From an uncultured Bacteroidales bacterium (GTDB lineage: Bacteria; Bacteroidota; Bacteroidia; Bacteroidales; WCHB1-69), in the NCBI GenBank assembly GCA_900316305.1, contig ONCM01000005.1, positions 1 to 64,000 on the forward strand: DNA of 64,000 nucleotides, given 5' to 3'. Of the stretch, positions 61,648 through 64,000 are shown in pieces. Position numbers and translations under genes: made by a program. Numbering within the stretch: position 1 is the first letter of the stretch; each line of letters opens with the position of its first letter. The notes beneath the pieces are model-generated. The model saw nothing but the letters and a program-made list of their open reading frames with translations. It had not been told where the DNA came from and searched no databases.

Positions 61648-62654
61648 TGTAATCTCAATATGTAATAAATATACTCGTTGTCTCTGCTTTGTTCTTGATA
61701 GCCAAGTTTTTCGTGATATTTGATTGATCTAGGATTATCTTGTTTTACCTTGGCTGTAACCGTTTTGATACCCTGTTTGGATAAATCAGCCAAAATAATT
61801 CCTTCCCATTTTGCGGTTTCACCTTTAATTTTTGTGTTAGGGTTGGCGATAATTCCACGTTCCCATACTCCATCTTTTTCTTTGGTTAGGTTATACGTTC
61901 CCACCAGTAAACCATCTTTGTAAATAGCAAAGTAAAGTCTATCAGGATTTTCCTTTAAACGCTCTACAAACTGGAAATGGTTTTCTTCAGAAATCACTTC
62001 TGGATTCACCATCCATTTACGAACATCATCAAGGTTTCTCAAATTGAGAATCTCCAAATGTTGTTCTTGGGTGCAATTAACATAATTGACAATGTCATAC
62101 TGATCGTTGATGAAGGAGTGTAAAACAACGTCCTTGTATTTGCCTTCAAAACAACAATGGTCTTTCAATGTGGCTTCACGCACAAACCCATTTGCCTCAA
62201 GCATTGGATAAAGATGTGGACGCAAGTCAAAGGCGTAGGTGTAAATCTTATGTAGTTTCAGATCAGAAAAAGCAACCTTTTTGAGCATTGTCAAATAATT
62301 ACTCCAATGTTCGGCAAAGTAATCTTTCTCTAATTGGGTGTCCATAATAAAGGAAATCTCTGCATTACGGTCAATCCAATTGATATGGACCAGACCACCG
62401 TACCCTATGCAAACACCTTTTTCCAGATAGGAGAAGAGTATTTGGTCGGGTTTAGGATTATCGTACAGTTTGGACACCACGTTATCGAAATAACGTTGCT
62501 GGTCTTCTTCAGTGAGAGGCTTAGCTTGGCGTAAATGGTAAATCTGCTCGTTGCGCCACTTCATAATGAGGAATCGGTCTTCATAGCGGAGCGGGACTAT
62601 CAAGTGATCGCCAAGGTGGTGTTCTTGTTGGTGTAAGCAAGTATATGAAGGCAT
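61644..62654 (-). CDS. tandem GNAT protein, PseH-like C-terminal half
   Basis: 336 residues with two acetyltransferase-like halves. N-terminal half (about 15-180): IVPLRYEDRFLIMKWRNEQ, GYGGLVHINWIDRNAEISFI. C-terminal half (about 195-336): EHLEILNLRNLDDVRKWMVN, then ISEENHFQFVERLKENP and LVGTYNLTKEKDGVWERGII, a pattern like PseH (UDP-4-amino-sugar N-acetyltransferase of pseudaminic acid synthesis). Overlaps pseI by four bases. The fusion of two GNAT units in this pathway is unusual, and one half may be regulatory or act on another amine. Confidence 0.8.
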   Translation of the reverse strand: MPSYTCLHQQEHHLGDHLIVPLRYEDRFLIMKWRNEQIYHLRQAKPLTEEDQQRYFDNVVSKLYDNPKPDQILFSYLEKGVCIGYGGLVHINWIDRNAEISFIMDTQLEKDYFAEHWSNYLTMLKKVAFSDLKLHKIYTYAFDLRPHLYPMLEANGFVREATLKDHCCFEGKYKDVVLHSFINDQYDIVNYVNCTQEQHLEILNLRNLDDVRKWMVNPEVISEENHFQFVERLKENPDRLYFAIYKDGLLVGTYNLTKEKDGVWERGIIANPNTKIKGETAKWEGIILADLSKQGIKTVTAKVKQDNPRSIKYHEKLGYQEQSRDNEYIYYILRLQ

Positions 62655-62658
62655 TGTT

Positions 62659-64000
62659 TTATCTGTTATCTACACAATCCATTATTAGTTGCTGGCCTTT
62701 TTCTGTTAATCTATATTTCTGATCCGGATGATTAGGTTGCTCATACATTGAACTTATGATATCGTCATCTATCAAAGGGTCCATTATATTCTGTTTAAAA
62801 CGAGATCGGTTACCTATATTCATGCGGAACTGTATCTCTTTCATTGACATTGGTCCAACTTTCAAAACATTGAGTAAAAGCAGTGCTTTGTCCTCCTGTT
62901 TTGCAGAGAATACAATATTCCATCTCCTTGAACTTGATACGCTCTTATCTGAACTTGGTACATTTTCATCCTGAACTTGGTACACTTTTTCAACTCGTTC
63001 AATAACACATTGGTGATTCTTAGTCCGTTTGTTGTAATTAATACCCACCAAAATCACCTCTCCCACGTATTCCACAAGAGAATCGGTATAATGTTTTTCT
63101 TTTATCTGATTGATAGCAGTTACGGCCTTATTAATGTATTTCAGCTCAAGCACAAGAGCGGGCATATCCACATTTCGCCGAGGTACAAGCACCATGTCGG
63201 CGAAACCTTTGCCAGTTGGCAATTCCCGAATCATCATGTATTTGTTCTTGGCTGCATAATAGGCTAAGGCAAGTACACAAGCTAGCGAATTTTCATCATT
63301 ATATTGCAAGATACTGGTATTATCAGAATGGATGCGGTCTATTGCCTCTGCCACCCGTTCAGCCTCGCCATTGATGGTCCTTCGCAGTAGTTGCTCGGAT
63401 TGCTTCAAAGCATCCGAAACAACTCCCCATCCAGTATCTTCAACGGCATTTTCAAACTCTAATCCTATCTCCTTGTTGGGAATATAACACTCATTCGTGT
63501 CTCTATTATACGACAGATATCCCAAATGTATCAAGACAGTCAAAACATCATTCTTACTGTTGATAACATTCACGTCATTTTGGAAGTTCTTGGTATTTAC
63601 AACACAATTATCCCCTGCAAGCAGTTTTATCACATCATCTTTTAGTCCCTCGTAATTCATCTTAATGTAGTGTGATACCGTTTCGTAAGTTCCCGTATTC
63701 GACCAGTAACTTTCGAAATAGTGACGCTTAATTGCTCTGATAACTGACAAAGGGTTGTAAATTGATTTTTGTTCGCCTATCCGATATCCGTCATACCAGA
63801 TTCTGACTTGTTCTTTATCAATCTTGTTGCGGATACATAATTCCGAAACCTCTTCATCCGTGAAACCAAAACAAGCAGCCATCTCTCCTGGGGAAATCAT
63901 GGTATATTCCTCAAAATTATTCAGAGCCGACTGGGTTCTGTACTTTTTGATTGGCAGAATTCCCGTCATATAAACTCCCGCAAATACTGACAATGAATTG
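62659..64000 (-). CDS. AAA-ATPase-like / PD-(D/E)XK nuclease protein, partial (5' end missing)
   Basis: The last 447 or so codons of a larger gene; the frame is open to the window edge, so the N-terminal P-loop is outside. Visible: FAGVYMTGILPIKKY and NNFEEYTMISPGEMAACFGFTDEEV of the AAA-ATPase-like (PF09820) family, WYDGYRIGEQKSIYNPLSVI, and near the C-terminal third the PD-(D/E)XK core GKGFADMVLVP...MPALVLELKYI (formerly DUF1703). A winged-helix-like tail (SMKEIQFRMNIGNRSRFKQN to LTEKGQQLI) is extra compared with most members. Such genes are abundant, often multi-copy, in Bacteroidales. Function unknown. Confidence 0.85.
   Translation of the reverse strand, partial: NSLSVFAGVYMTGILPIKKYRTQSALNNFEEYTMISPGEMAACFGFTDEEVSELCIRNKIDKEQVRIWYDGYRIGEQKSIYNPLSVIRAIKRHYFESYWSNTGTYETVSHYIKMNYEGLKDDVIKLLAGDNCVVNTKNFQNDVNVINSKNDVLTVLIHLGYLSYNRDTNECYIPNKEIGLEFENAVEDTGWGVVSDALKQSEQLLRRTINGEAERVAEAIDRIHSDNTSILQYNDENSLACVLALAYYAAKNKYMMIRELPTGKGFADMVLVPRRNVDMPALVLELKYINKAVTAINQIKEKHYTDSLVEYVGEVILVGINYNKRTKNHQCVIERVEKVYQVQDENVPSSDKSVSSSRRWNIVFSAKQEDKALLLLNVLKVGPMSMKEIQFRMNIGNRSRFKQNIMDPLIDDDIISSMYEQPNHPDQKYRLTEKGQQLIMDCVDNR

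Overview
This window looks like a chromosomal segment of a Bacteroidota bacterium, most likely an uncultured member of the Bacteroidales. The evidence is the Bacteroidota-type 16S rRNA at the left edge, the promoter boxes of the TAnnTTTG (-7) type in front of nearly every transcription unit, the fused MurF-Alr enzyme, LysS with a C-terminal extension, a GldB-family lipoprotein, and large DUF2723 and YfhO membrane proteins. The species cannot be named from the sequence alone.

Layout. 1-1.6 kb: 5' part of a 16S rRNA gene (minus strand, running off the left edge) with its leader and promoter region. 1.6-20 kb: core genes in short units: murF-alr and truA (divergent), a beta-helix lipoprotein, lysS, two convergent tRNAs (Leu-CAA and an odd Ala-CGC), a lytic transglycosylase, a small tyrosine phosphatase, a prolyl oligopeptidase, rpmH, a SurA-MoxR-histidine kinase operon, a lipoprotein, and a C69 dipeptidase broken by an internal deletion and frameshift. 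20-28.7 kb: cyclophilin-pheS, a DUF2723 protein overlapping elbB, aroK, gldB and ssb. 28.7-29.6 kb: a small DUF559 endonuclease gene enclosed by about 135-bp imperfect inverted repeats, with a third partial copy nearby, which looks like a compact mobile repeat unit. 29.6-47.9 kb: alaS, a flippase-like membrane protein with rfaE2 and an M23-LysM protein, an outer-membrane protein/FAH hydrolase/nucleoside transporter operon, a CAP-like secreted protein with an RluD-type synthase, typA with a methyltransferase, sppA, a steroid 5-alpha-reductase homologue, and gmhA. rfaE2 and gmhA belong to ADP-heptose synthesis.

47.9-49.6 kb: a three-gene HipB-HipS-HipT toxin-antitoxin operon with three 18-bp operators spaced exactly 40 bp apart. 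49.5-50.25 kb: a gene-poor scar with two related palindromic direct repeats and an ORF remnant. 50.3-58.1 kb: an eight-gene, tightly packed glycan-type operon (DegT aminotransferase, HpcH-type aldolase, KDG-type kinase, class I aminotransferase, ATP-grasp, GNAT, a sialyltransferase-like protein, a GT2 glycosyltransferase), followed by a YfhO-family membrane protein. 60.6-62.7 kb, minus strand: a PseI-type nonulosonic acid synthase overlapping a tandem-GNAT protein. At the right edge is a partial AAA-ATPase/PD-(D/E)XK protein.

The region also carries several dispersed repeat families at gene borders: GTAGAGACG palindromes, a 55-bp double-hairpin element, and heptamer-like TTGGCTA or CCTATAA runs that in places reach into coding sequence. 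The most promising undescribed systems are the DUF559 repeat unit, the aldolase/kinase/ATP-grasp glycan operon with its sialyltransferase-like enzyme, and the operator array of the HipBST operon.
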